From positions 36,785,058-36,849,057 of the forward strand of contig OX411543.1 in NCBI GenBank assembly GCA_948146395.1: a DNA stretch of 64,000 nt, written 5' to 3'. Origin of the DNA: Fragum whitleyi (Eukaryota; Mollusca; Bivalvia; Cardiida; Cardiidae). Under the pieces are notes generated by a model that had not been told where the DNA came from, did not search any database, and worked only from the letters and a program-made list of their open reading frames with translations. Positions 32,315 through 43,800 of the stretch are shown piece after piece. Each line of letters opens with the position of its first letter. The stretch's first letter is position 1. The position numbers and the translations under genes are program-made.

Positions 32315-35300
32315 CTGAAAGACATTTTTTTATAAAGTTAATTGATATCAATAACAAGAGGCCCATGATATTGCTCCACTGGCTTAAAAAATCTTGAAAA
32401 TAGAAGGTAATGAAAGTTACCAGCATTCAGAAGGAAGTCCGACTTTTTCTAAGTTGAAACTGACTCATGAGGAAATGAACTAATATGTAAAAAAAAAATA
32501 TTTAGATATCACTTTAAAACAAAAGGACAAGAATGGCCCTAAACCGCTCACCTGAATTTTATTGATCCAGTGGATCTCATCCAATCAAAATTTCATAAAC
32601 AAGTTTTGAAGAGGGTCATCCAAGGAACATTCTAATACAGTCTCATTGAAAGCAATCCAAAGGCTCAGGAGGAGATATCGTTCCAAAATTTCAGACTCAA
32701 ATAAGCCCCACCCTGCCACGCCTATATTTGGGTGTCAATCCGAATTTCTCGAACAACTTTGGAAGAGAGTCACCAAAGAACATTATAGTACAGTTTCATT
32801 GAAATGGGCCCAATGATTCAGGAAAGAATGTCGTTCAAAGATTTTAGGCTCAAAATAAGCCCTGCCCTGCCACGCCCATATTTTGTGGTCCATCCAAATA
32901 TTTTGAACAACTTTAGAAGAGGGTTTCCTAAGGAACATTCTGGTAAAGTTTCATTGTAATCAGCCCAATGGTTCAGGAGGAAATGTTGTTCAAAGATTTT
33001 GGGGGTCAAAATAAGCCCCGTCCTGCCATGCCCATATTTGGGGGTCAATCCAAATTTCTTGTAAACCTTAAGTATAGATCCTGCTCAAAATGCAGCCACT
33101 GACATGCACATTTGCTGATCAGTCTATGCATCTTTTCATAGATTAGCTAAATGTAGAAAGTTCATTCTACCTAAAAATGTTAATTTTTAAAAAAAGATCT
33201 CTGCTTGACACATTACAAATATATCATTTACAATGATTTACATTTACATTTACATTTTTCTCAAATGTCAAATAAATATTGCCAGTCCCTTTCCAGATTG
33301 TAGATAGAAATAATCCTCTCTTAGTCCTTTCCTTTTTTCTGTAATTTGAGATTAAATTCAGAAGATTAATAGTGCAATTTGAAAAGAAACCTTGTGTGGT
33401 AATAAAATGTTGTGGAATAAGGAGAAATTGCTTGTTTCAAGAAATTTCTTCTTTTCCACAATATTTTCTCTAGTATAAAATCCAGTAAATGGTGGACACA
33501 TCAATTCCATTGATTGATTGAATGGAGTTTACGCCACTTTCAGCATTTTTTTGGTTATATCACGGCAGTTGGAGCACCTAACAATGGTTTCCTGGTATTT
33601 CTCTCACCAGTACAACCACCACATCTTTTCCTAGCCTCCAGCTGCTATCTCCCATAGGTCTACCATTATCAACCCATAGGTGAGAGACAAATAGTCGGAA
33701 AGAATGAGTGCCATTCTTCGGGGTCAACCAAGGACCACTAGATTGACAGTCCTACGCGCTACCAACTGCACTATAACGGCGTTCTCACCTGTTTCAAGCG
33801 CATCAGGCCTCACATCATCATCGGCTGGTTGTTTGATCTTCCATTTGGTTTCTGGAAGGGTCTCATATTCAGATAATGAAGACAGTTGTACCATCTTCAT
33901 GTTTGAGCCTGAAAATGAAAACATTAGGATTGAGTAATCAAGGGGGCTGTATACACTATAAGCTTAAGCCCTCGTACTAAAGCTGATATGATAAATATAT
34001 AATACGTTCTTAGTGTTTTGTATGTAAAAAAAATATCTAACGAGGCTGGGAGAATTGATTATTGTCAAGGCTTTTTTTCATACAATACACTAAGTATGTA
34101 TTATACTTATCTTATAACCTCTATTTGTCTTGTTTTAGTCGATGTTTCTAACTGAAATGCAAGTTTCTAAAAATAACCACATTATATCATTGTTCTAAAA
34201 ATAACTATGTGATATCATAAAAAAATATCATACCGGATGTTATCACATGGACATTTGTATAGTTATAAGATAAAATAATTTTATAATTTCACCACCAACC
34301 TGTTTAAATAATCGAAATGCCTCATGTTTCCTCATTATCTCATGCTGTTGTATCTTAACCCTTTCCTGTTTAATTCCTGCTTTTTACGTGCCTGTGATTT
34401 TATGATTGGGAAAACATTGTGTAAAAAGAAGAAATTGCTTCTGACAAGCAATTTCTTCTTTTTCCACGCTATTTTCTACCATACAGAATGCTTATTTTTC
34501 AAATTAAATCCACTTTAAATTTTCGTCTGCAAAACCTTTGAATTTGGACAGGTCCAAAATTTTGTAAAACAGGAAAGTGTTAACAGAGTCAATTTAACCA
34601 ATGATATAATCTTGTTGCTTTATTAAATGACATGCAAAAGATTTTCAAATCAATATTGTTTCCTTTTTGCCAAAGAGAAATAAAATACTTCAATTAGCAA
34701 TATTTTCTAACAAAATTGATCATTCTTTAACATAGTGCTTTCAGGCAGAGTATGCAGATTTATGTCACAAACTATTTCCTCAATTCATGAAGCGTTTTTC
34801 TTGAGAGCACTTAGTAAAAATGTGGCTGGTTTTTGGAGGAGTTAAGATAGCTACAGTCAAATCAGGCAAAATCAAAGGTTTGACCATTAAATAGGGTGAT
34901 ATAAAATTGTAGTTTATCATGCAAGAATTAGCATCCTCCGTAATCCAGTGTCTCTCCATTTCTTAAACTACATTTATTGACCCTTGAACAATTTACTAGC
35001 ATTTCCCCGTTCTCATGCATACTACATCAAGCAATTTAATTGGTGATTTCAAGTTGTTTTTCTTTTGTTCTAATTGTAGTCTGCCATACACATCATTTAT
35101 ATTGATAAACATATTCAAAATGCAAATCCTCTATGAAATTTTCTTTTCTTATTGACATTAAAACTAAGTCATCATCGGTCACAAATTTTCGCAAGCTTAT
35201 TTTCCATATGCAAAGCTATTTACATGTTCAGAGCTCTTACTGATGTATTATTTAAACGTTCAGTTCAGTCTATCTGGTATATCTTACCAGTCTTTACTTT

Positions 35301-38300
35301 TTGTTAATTTGTCACATATCCGATTCAAAATGCCAAATATTCCACAGCCATGCTTTATGACAGGATTTAACCACTAGAATTTCCATGATTATTTTCAGCA
35401 TCAGACACTCTCAATTTGATCTCTTTTCAGAATATTAGTATTATGTAATGGTCATTCTGATAGGCTAATCGAGGTTTACACAATTACATAAATACTCAAA
35501 GAAATAATGTTTCACTAGCGTACAGGGTTCGACACATACTTATGGGAGTAGGGAGTTCATTGGACTCCCAACTAATGAAATCAAGGAGTCCAAGCTCAAA
35601 GTAAGGAGTCCAGATTTTCATAATTGGGATAAAATTGTGAAAAAGAAGAAATTGCTTGTTTTAAGCAATTTCTTCTTTTACACAAGTTTTCCCTTTAAGA
35701 GGATAGTTTTCTTACAGAAATTACTAGATGAAAACAAATGTTATGTTCAACAACTTTTTAAGTGAAAATATCTAGTTTTGATTAGAGTTTAATAGAAAAC
35801 TGTCCTGTACATGTGTTTTTGAAATATTGTCATGTGGTTGAGGGAGTCCATCGGACTCCTAATTTGCAAAATGAAGGAGTCCCAACTGGTCAACAAGGAG
35901 TCTCCGACTAACTGACTCCCCTTAGTGTCAAACCCTGGCGTATTGTCACTATTGGCCCAGGGGTAGTGAATGGAGAGGATGGAAAGAAGGAATCATCTGG
36001 AAAGTGAAGAAACTGTCCGTCTTTAGTAAGGTTTTGAGGAAAAGGAAATATTGTGGACAATGAATAATTTGATTTTGACAAGCGATTTCTTCATTATCCA
36101 AATTATTTTCAACAACTTTTTTCTTCAGGGCCACCAAAAGTGGGATTTGTGTGAAAGGGTTTATTAATCGAGTTTCAAAATGGTCTCTGTGTGATAGATC
36201 CAAATTACCTATATATTGTGGTATGAAAACTTCTTTATTTGCTTGGAACACATTCTTCAGTATGTTGTAAGTTTGAACCTCTTCTTTCATATGTAGGTAC
36301 AAACACACCCTGTGACTAGATCTGTAATCAGGCAAACTAAACAGCTGAAAAACAGATTTGAACTTGTGTTAAGCAACCACTTTCAGGTCGGAATAAAATA
36401 AAATACCGATTCTCTCAGAAATTTTGCATCATTTAATGTATTTTGTATAGTGGTTGCTTTATAAAATCGGTTGCCTAATAGACGTGGTCGCTCAAGCAAT
36501 ATTGACTGTATATAAGAAGTATGGTGTGGAAAAATTGATTTGTCCTTGCATTAGAAAAGATGATTTTCTACTTACTTATCAAAATCAACTAGTCCGCAGA
36601 AAAACGTGAGTAAATAAAATTGCAGGAAAAGAACAAAAATGCTGGAATCCTGCAATTTCTTCATTAACTGCAATGTTTTATACCCTTTGATATGAACATT
36701 ACCTTGATTTATCTCTTATATCTACCGGTATTTCAAAAGTACTATTCAAAGATTAGTCCTGGTTTTTATTTATCCATGGATAAGCAGTCAAGAAAAATGT
36801 TCTTGTTTGCATGCAGAAAAGCCTGTGTTTGAAAAGTCAGGTATAGGAATTCCCCACCCCTGAAAGGCATCAATGATTTTGCTCCTGTCATTTAGGTCTT
36901 TTTCATAATGACAAACACAGCATAAATGATTGAAAGCAACAGAAAGGCTATCTGAAAACCTGATTTTTTGATCTTAAGAGTTTGTAGCAAAATAAAAGTA
37001 TATACTGACTGTCATAAAAAAGACCTCACCAAAATTTTGAAAGAACTTTTTTTCTATTGGCAGAAGACAATTATTTATCTATGAGTTTGAATTATAGCCT
37101 AAACTCCACACATCCTGCTATCACAAACTCTCTTCACAAACTCGTGCTTCCCAAGGTAAGTTTGTTGTAAAGTTTTACTTGTGCGCCCCGTGCAACTTGG
37201 AGAAATGATTTTGTTTACTGAAACCTGTACACATGGCTTAGTTTGTCAAAACACAACCTTGAAATTAATCCAAGAGGGATAAAAATATTCATATCCATAA
37301 TGCCAAGGCTAAATAATGAAAAACGCGCACGCATTTTGGGCATGCTGGAAATTGGCAGTTCCCAAGATCATGTAACTAGACGTTTTAATGTATCAAGATC
37401 AACGATAGTGCATTTGGTTAGACGTGTGAGCGCCACAGGAAGTCTTTAGGACAGGCGTAGATCTTGTAGACCTTGCCCAACATTTGCATGTCAATACAAC
37501 TTTATACCTCAACCACACCTTCGTGACCGTTTTTCTAACTGCTACATTGACAGCTGCAGCCGTTGTTGGTAATCATGGTAGGTGCATAATTGTGTTTAAG
37601 AGCATAACCGCTTCAGTGGTGGTAGGGTTATGGTGTCGGTGTGGGCCACCATTTACCATGTATTCAAAACGGACCTGGTTGTTGTTGAAGGCAATTTGAA
37701 TGCCATAGGGTACATAAACCAAGTATTACAGCATGTTGTCCATCCCCTATTTCGCCAACAACCTGAACTCACTTTTATGCATGATAATGCACATCCACAT
37801 ACAACGCGTATCACCACAAACATCCTTCAAACCATTTTGACGTTCCGCCACGGCCAGCAAACTAAACGGACAGCAATCCAATCAAGCACATATGGGATAT
37901 CAAAGGACGTTGTTTATGTCAACATCAGCCACAGCCTCAAACAGTGCAAAAGTTGACTGACAATCTTCATCAGGAGTGGGCTCACATCCCGAAGTATCTT
38001 TTGCGTTACCTTTGTGGCTGATGAGACGCAGGCTGCAGGCTGTGATTGCTTATAATGGTGGACATACTCATTACTGACATCTTTAAGGCCGAATATTTTT
38101 GTTTTAGCATAAAATCTTACTTCACCTTTGCACAACATCCTGATCAGTATATTCTGTCAATAACAAATAGTATTTGTATTTAATGTCCCACATTGAGCCA
38201 CAGCTGAGTGCATGTGAGGTGTTTTTTATGACATTCAGTATATATATATAATTGGTTTGAACTGATTAAAATCAATCGAATCACAAAATATATTATGGAT

Positions 38301-39108
38301 TTATAAGAAAAATACTGCAACATTGGAAAACAAAGGTGTTATGTCAACACCCTATAATAAAACAAGAGGACCATGATGGTCCTATATCGCTCACCTTTGT
38401 ATCTTTGTCTTGATTAATTATCAATTTTTCAAGCAAAAGGCATAATTGTACTTTTATGAATTGTGGTCTCGATATTGTATATAAGAAAATCATCACTAGG
38501 GCCCCTTTTCCTGTGATATCATGTGAATGCTCCCAATTATCAAAAGGGTCATCCTTGGGATATGAAAAACATTCTGACAAAGTTTTATGAAGATTGGACC
38601 ATATTTGTGGCCTCTAGAGTGTAAACAAGAAGATTGTCATTAATGCCCCTTTTCCTGTGATATGACATGGATCCTTCCCATTTTCAATAGGGTTCATCCT
38701 TGTAACCTGACAAACATTCTGACCAAGTGTCATGATGATTGGTCCGTATTTGTGGTCTCTAGAGTGTAAAAACTTAAATTGTTGACGTCTAACAATGCAC
38801 AATGGACATTCAATAATCATAAAAGCTCAACTTGAGCAGATGTGCTCAGGTGAGCTAAAACAAAGAGGCTTTTTATACATTGTACCAAAAACAAATAGAA
38901 GTTTAAAGTATTTTCCATAAACTATAAAATATGCCACTGAAATGAATCTTATATACCAAGCATAACATGTAGTAACATTTACCTTGTTAGCAATCACTTC
39001 TGACTGTTTGCTTCTTTCTTTGTCAGTCATTGCAGCAAGCCTTTGTTTTAAATCTTTCCTTAGCGCTTTCTTTGCTTCCTTTATACTCGTCATAATTATG
39101 CGGCTCAT
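32085..39108 (-). CDS. MTHFS: 5-formyltetrahydrofolate cyclo-ligase (methenyl-THF synthetase)
   Basis: This enzyme uses ATP to convert 5-formyl-THF to 5,10-methenyl-THF, recycling the folate store in the cytosol. Four minus-strand exons join in phase: 39108-38983, 36344-36209, 33908-33789 and 32314-32085. They give 203 residues plus stop, close to the animal family length. Visible motifs: an N-terminal basic helix ([15 protein letters not shown]), [52 protein letters not shown] and the signature [10 protein letters not shown] chose ATG 39108; a second in-frame ATG at 39093 (MTSIKEAKK) is equally plausible. Intron 1 holds a dead Tc1-like transposon, and intron 3 holds a SINE touching the donor of exon 3. 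The gene is head-to-head with the GKAP1-like gene. A truncated duplicate of exons 3 and 4 lies at 5875-8099. Confidence 0.93.
32355..33062. repeat. AACAAGAGGCCC-type interspersed repeat in copy B
   Basis: Starts AACAAGAGGCCCATGATATTGC and contains tandem units with GGTTCAGGAGGAAATGTTG and GAACATTCTGGTAAAGTTTCATT, plus a second head AGGACAAGAATGGCCCTAAACCGCTCACCTG at about 32523. It replaces the sequence at the matching place in copy A. It lies in MTHFS intron 3. Confidence 0.6.
33512..33786 (-). mobile_element. tRNA-derived SINE in MTHFS intron 3
   Basis: On the minus strand it opens GCCGTTATAGTGCAGTTGGT, a box-A-like tRNA head. A degenerate box B follows, then the SINE body (GATAGCAGCTGGAGGCTAGG, GGTGCTCCAACTGCCGTGAT), ending CCATTCAATCAATCAATGG. 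It is the twin of the copy at 7703-7976. Confidence 0.78.
33789..33908 (-). CDS. MTHFS: MTHFS exon 3
   Basis: Phase 1 to 1, between CATTTTCAG and GTGAGA. Encodes [20 protein letters not shown] and the conserved KWKIKQP block. Confidence 0.93.
33990..34272. repeat. AT-rich repeat inserted in copy B only
   Basis: About 280 bp around AATACACTAAGTATGTATTAT and ATCATAAAAAAATATCAT. Copy A reads straight through the site (GATAAATTAATTTTATAATTTC, about 8180). A relative is at about 56810-57090 in the last intron of the GKAP1-like gene. Confidence 0.65.
34355..34583 (-). mobile_element. piggyBac-like MITE, copy 4
   Basis: 229 bp from TTAA to TTAA. Copy A has the empty site, now CTCAACAG in place of an expected CTTAACAG (about 8298), consistent with a later single substitution. 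Confidence 0.87.
35560..35930. repeat. GGGAGTC repeat with hairpin core
   Basis: Ends share GGAGTCCATCGGACTCC-like words. The centre holds GAAGAAATTGCTTGTTTTAAGCAATTTCTTC, the hairpin also found in the piggyBac-like MITEs. It lies in MTHFS intron 2. Confidence 0.5.
36209..36344 (-). CDS. MTHFS: MTHFS exon 2
   Basis: Phase 0 in, phase 1 out. Encodes [20 protein letters not shown] and then [18 protein letters not shown]. Acceptor TTTTTCAG, donor GTAATT. Confidence 0.92.
37005..38238 (+). mobile_element. Decayed Tc1-like transposon
   Basis: Terminal inverted repeats CTGACTGTCATAAAAAAGACC (left) and its near reverse complement GTTTTTTATGACATTCAG (right) are flanked by TA. Inside is a broken Tc1-family transposase: a start at 37299 with a helix-turn-helix (about [16 protein letters not shown]), ending in a stop at 37447. 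Later frames hold [18 protein letters not shown] and [19 protein letters not shown], which carry the conserved Asp of the DDE domain. Part of the middle is missing and the frame is shifted, so it cannot make transposase. It is an insertion into MTHFS intron 1. Confidence 0.88.
38362..38860. repeat. AGCTCACCTGAGC-type element
   Basis: AACAAGAGGACCATGATGGTCC...CGCTCACC at the left and GAGCAGATGTGCTCAGGTGAGCTAAA at the right. Inside are repeats of CCCCTTTTCCTGTGATAT and CATTCTGACCAAGTGTCATG. It lies in MTHFS intron 1. Confidence 0.65.
38983..39108 (-). CDS. MTHFS: MTHFS exon 1
   Basis: 42 codons from ATG 39108 to a GTAAAT donor, phase 0. It encodes the N-terminal basic amphipathic helix typical of the enzyme, ending SEVIANK. 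Confidence 0.9.
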
Positions 39109-39461
39109 GTTCTATGGCATGTAAGATAATCTATCACACAAACTCCTTCATCTCTGTATTTCAACTAGAAGTCTTGAAAAATAGAATGAAAAATAAGATG
39201 GTTGTCCAACAACTGCCCTGAATTCGGGTTGACAAAACACTTACAGTGCAAACTGTTTGAAATTAAACCTGGCTTCACATGCGCAAATGCATGTGCAAAA
39301 AGGGGGTGTAAATTTGCAAAAGTTTGCAGTTTGCCATCCTCAATCCTGATACAGTCTAATTGAGGTGAATCACTAGCCAATGATTCAAGGATTTCTAAGG
39401 AGGGGTTTGAACATAAAATGGGGGTGTCATTTTAATAGTTATACACAACGACTGATTTTGT

Positions 39462-39690
39462 TTAACCCTTTCCTGTTTAACAAAATTTTGGACCTGTCCA
39501 AACTCAAAGGCTTTGCAGACGAAAATTTAAAGTGGATTTAATTTGAAAAATAACCATTCAGTATGGTAGAAAATAGTGTGGAAAAAGAAGAAATTGCTTG
39601 TCAGAAGCAATTTCTTCTTTTTTCACAATGTTTTCTCAATCATAAAATCACAGGCACGTAAAAAGCAGGGATTAAACAGCAAAGGGTTAA
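39462..39690 (+). mobile_element. piggyBac-like MITE, copy 5
   Basis: 229 bp from TTAA to TTAA, ending AAACAGCAAAGGG. It lies between the divergent promoters. Confidence 0.85.
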
Positions 39691-39714
39691 AGGGTTTAAC
39701 ACTGATTTTAACAT

Positions 39715-39885
39715 TCCTTCAGTCATGTTGGAGCGACTGGAGCACCTACCAATGGACTACAAGTTATTTCTCACAACTAGCAGTACAAACATCACGAAAT
39801 CCTAGTCTCCAGCTGCTATCCAATAATAAACCTATATAGGGCTACAATTATCAACACATTGATGGGCAAAAATTAGTCAGAAAGG
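39715..39885 (-). mobile_element. SINE fragment
   Basis: Shares the GGAGCACCTACCAATGG...TCCAGCTGCTATC...TTATCAACACATTG body with the SINEs at 7703 and 33512. Head and tail are eroded. Confidence 0.6.
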
Positions 39886-40060
39886 ATTATATGGGGTTTG
39901 TTTGAGACCCTAACCAGGCCCCACTGTGGTTGTAACTGTGAAAAAGATATGCATATTCAGCTACAACTAGGGACTCTCAATGTACATTTTATATTAGGGA
40001 AATTCCTTACTTCAAAATCCTGCATCTCTGTATTTATTGCCTCAATGACTAATCTTGACT

Positions 40061-40349
40061 GCCTCGATAGCTCAGTGGTAAGAGCGTCTGTCTCTTGGTC
40101 ATCAGGTCAGGGGTTCGAGTCCTGGTGACAGCCAGGTGTTTCTTTGGGCAAGAAACTTAATAGTCACTGCCTCAGTCCACCCAGCTGTAAATGGGTAGCA
40201 GTAGATGAAAACCCATCAAGTAAAATAAAAAAAAGGATTCCACTGCCTCTCAAATTTCTCACGCAAAATTGATAACATCTAGAATGAGTCAGCTGTCAGT
40301 AAAACCCGAAAGGGGAGTTAGGCAATATGTGTAGATAAATAGATAGATT
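40061..40349 (+). mobile_element. Second-family tRNA-derived SINE
   Basis: The head GATAGCTCAGTGGTAAGAGC (box A) and GGGTTCGAGTCC (box B) are near-perfect. The acceptor arms do not pair, so this is not a tRNA gene. The body contains GGGCAAGAAACTTAA and CCACCCAGCTGTAAATGGGT, and the tail is AGATAAATAGATAGATTG. The intact boxes suggest possible Pol III activity next to the GKAP1-like promoter. Confidence 0.75.
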
Positions 40350-40653
40350 GTCCATGCAAAATCGCAATTTCATGGGCACAATTGTACTGTGACACCGGCT
40401 AATATGCCCGATAAGTTTCAACAAAGAACTGCAATCTTAGCGAAAACTTGATAAGCGAAGGCTTTTGGAGTTAAAAAATCATGTCTAATAGACAATTTTG
40501 GTATGCATAAATAAGATATATTGTGAATATCATTAACTGAAAATTAAACAGACGACAGACACTGATTACGTCCCTTTTAAAGCCGGTGCACAGATTAAGG
40601 TTGCCCAGTGCGATTTATCTACAGTAACGCGAGAGGCTCAAAACCTCAATAAA

Positions 40654-40821
40654 ATGGCAATGGCAGGGATAAGCGTCACGCAATCAAGATTTGCCTCGTT
40701 GATGTTAGATTCAGATGACGAGAAAAAATCCCGTAAACAGCAAAATGATAAAAATCAACCCAAACAAGCTCAGAAAAAGAAAGACAAAAAGAAGAAACAA
40801 CAACATGAGGAAACCAAGCAG
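40654..40821 (+). CDS. GKAP1: GKAP1-like exon 1
   Basis: 56 codons from an ATG preceded by AATAAA, with a second in-frame ATG two codons on. MAMAGISVTQSRFASLMLDS then a Lys/Gln-rich run. Donor GTATAA. Confidence 0.9.
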
Positions 40822-43800
40822 GTATAAACAGCTGTATATAATCTTATCCATTTCTAACAGACTAGAATTCTGTTGTCTGCAGCCTTTTTCATAACATGCC
40901 TTTATTGCCTTGAATAAGATCTTATTTAATGTCAATAAAAAGAGTATCATCAATAGCCTATTAGGCAACTCAAACCTTATAACTAAAACATGTTCAACCT
41001 GTAGTTGCAAGGTTTTGATTTGGACATTGATATTTTAAAAAAAAAAGAAAATGCATAGGGGTGTATTTTGAAGGGTAAATTGTATTTTTTTTTTTTTTTC
41101 ATGTTTTGTTTTAACATGCTTAATCTATTTTGGAAAGATGACACTGGAATCTTACTGTTACAATTAGATTTCACTGCTCAATGCACAAAATCCACCTATA
41201 ATTAAAAATCATTGTTGTTGTTTTTTCAGCTTCAGCAGCTTGCTTTTGGAACATCCAGTAAAAAGAATCGTCCAGGCACTGGTAGTACCAAACATCATGC
41301 ACATACAAACGGAGGACATGGGGACCCAACTGCAACACAGTGGAAGGAGTGGAAGAAACTGGACGAGGAGGTGATGGAGGGATTCAATAGATTAAGACAA
41401 AATAGGGCTTTGAAATTTTATTAGTTATCTCACAGGTACAGAGAAGAGGGAGTATATTGGATGTTTAAAAATTTAATTTCTCATCGAAACCCTAAGTTGT
41501 GGGTACTGATTTGAATTGTCTTGTTGAGACAATTCCAATGACTACCGGTACCCACAAAAATAGGGTTTTCGAAAGTATTGTTAAAGTAATTTAATTTGAA
41601 ATCCAAAATACCCCTTCTATCTGTAGCTGTATTATTTGTGAATTGTCAACTAAATACATGTAATGAAGTCACTGTTTGACTACTGCAGGCTTTAACCCTT
41701 ATCCTGCTGAGATTTTATTTGTTTCAATCAATTTTAGTAAGTTAAGATATTTCAACTACTCTGCTCTGTCAGTATTCTATGATAAGACTAGCTGCAAAAA
41801 GGCAGTCATCTGTCACATATTTTGATGTTGAGGACCATCCCTCTACAGCTGAACCAGAATTTCTATAAAGGGGGTTCAAACATACAAAAATTCACTATCA
41901 AAAGGGATGGAGGTATGTTATGGCAACTAAGATCACACGCATATATCTGTGCAGGCTAATATCATCTTAGTCAATATGTACTGTCTTCCATAGCTTTGTG
42001 TCAAGCAGGATTATTACAAACAAACTGTTCGCAACTTAAGCACAGCTGAAAATTACTGACAAAAGCCGGTGTGGAACCATGTGGACAAGTTATATTTAAA
42101 TTAATGGTTTACTAGTTCAATGTGCTGACCACTGAACCAAAGAAGATCTTCCCTGACACAGATGTCAGACATTGTATTTAAACCACAGAAGCTATGCAGG
42201 ACAGTGGTGGCATTGGTCTTTCATAACAGGATTATGTTATTAAAAGCATCAGAAAGGTTAATTGCAATACATTATTTTTAATAATCAAGTCTTGAATACC
42301 ATGCCAGAGCCAATCTCTTTTAAATTCTTTCATTTTTCAATGGTGATACTTTTTAGGGTGTCAGTTTTGAATTCTCCTTTCATTGCTGTCAAAGAATGTT
42401 TTGCAAAGTGTTACCTGTCATAATAAACTCATTGGGACTTAATGACACTAGTACTAGTAATGTCTTTTGACATGATCAGACAAACGTTGTTTTAACCTAA
42501 TAACATTTAATTTAACATAGTTTGTCAGCTAGACTCTATATGGTCAATATCAATTTCATCATAAATCCATAAATCAAACCAAACATTTCGATGGATCAGC
42601 GCGAAACAGTTGTAACTCCCTATAAACATATAGGGAGTTACAACTGTTTTGCACTGAGCCATCGAATTGTGAATTTATTTTTCAGTATACACAAGATGCC
42701 TTTGAAAAAGATCTGGAACAAGCTTTATTACTGAGTAGGCTAGAGAATGAGCAAGAACAACAGGTTGGATTTTCTGTGAAAAGTTTATTTGTTTAACCCT
42801 TGTCATGCTGAACGAAATTTCTTTGCAAAATTAAACTCAAAATCAAAGTGCTAAAAGCTCTGAAAGAAGAAACTGTCAGACTTCACAAAATACTGCCGGT
42901 CCCACTGACATGTCTGGTAAAAATCATGCCGGTCCGGTAAGTTGCACATGAATACAGGACCGACTGACTGGTAAAATCTAGCTGCATACACAATGTGTCC
43001 CATCATTATTTCTGAAGAAATTTAGTTCGGTCTGGTAAAAATCTAAAGTTTACCAGACCCACTGTCCGGTAAAAAATATGGCAGTTTCGTGAAGTCTGAA
43101 CTGTTTGCCCATATTTTTCTTTAAAGTTAAGTCTTAAACAATTGAATTAACCATGACAAACAGGTGGTTTATACTAAGATCAGACTGCACATTTGTGCAA
43201 GCTGATCTTTGTCTATACTTCTTCCTAAAGCAGGAATAATTCCTGTTCAACATGACAATAGTTAATTACCTAAAAGGATTAGAAAACAGATATTGAGCAT
43301 TCAAAATTTAAATGCCACAAATGGGTTAATGATTGTAGACCTATGTGGGATTGCAACTGGAGGCAAGGAAAGGATGTAATGGTTGAACTGGTGTGAGAAA
43401 TACAATGAATCCATTGTTAGGTGCTCCAGCTGCAACGATATAACTGAAAGATGATTCAAAGAGGGTTTAATCCCCATTCAAAAGGAGCAAATCAAAATTT
43501 GATAAAAGTAAAGGGTTAACCAAGTAACACACAACTGTGCACTTTATGTGCTGAAAGATTTAGGCGATTAGAAAATACATATACATGTACTTTGAGAAAT
43601 GGAAATATTCTGATTTTTCTAGTTTTCAAATGAAATGTTTTAAATCCAATTCTACCTGTAGCGACGGAAGAGAGAAAAAAGCCTATCTGAAAGTCAAACA
43701 GAAACAGAAAATAAAACATCAGATACAAAAGAGTCCAAAAAGAAGAAGAAGAAGGCAATGTCATTAGAGGAATTTAACAAGAAAACAGACGAGAAAAAAA

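Larger units (their letters stand above)
29809..35027. repeat. Segmental duplication, copy B
   Basis: Collinear with copy A (1-8734). It is continuous at its right end with intron 2 and exon 2 of the complete MTHFS gene, so this is the ancestral context. Copy-B-only insertions: two piggyBac-like MITEs (31409-31637, 34355-34583), a 280-bp AT-rich repeat (33990-34272), and a replaced block (32352-33068). Confidence 0.85.
39109..40653. promoter_or_regulatory. Intergenic space between divergent MTHFS and GKAP1-like genes
   Basis: The two start codons face away from each other, 1.5 kb apart, so both promoters should lie here. I see no clear TATA box or CpG-rich core. Much of the space is mobile DNA: a piggyBac-like MITE (39462-39690), a SINE fragment (about 39715-39885) and a complete tRNA-derived SINE (40061-40349). 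Only the outer parts, near 39110-39400 and 40400-40653, are free of obvious repeats. Confidence 0.45.

Noticed and set aside
40061..40132. Functional tRNA gene
   Set aside because: Boxes A and B are good, but the acceptor stem does not pair and a SINE body and tail follow directly.
40711..41010. Minus-strand hydrophobic 99-codon frame
   Set aside because: It is the antisense of the Lys-rich GKAP1-like exon 1 (AAA/AAG read as TTT/CTT), which explains the Leu/Phe-rich translation.
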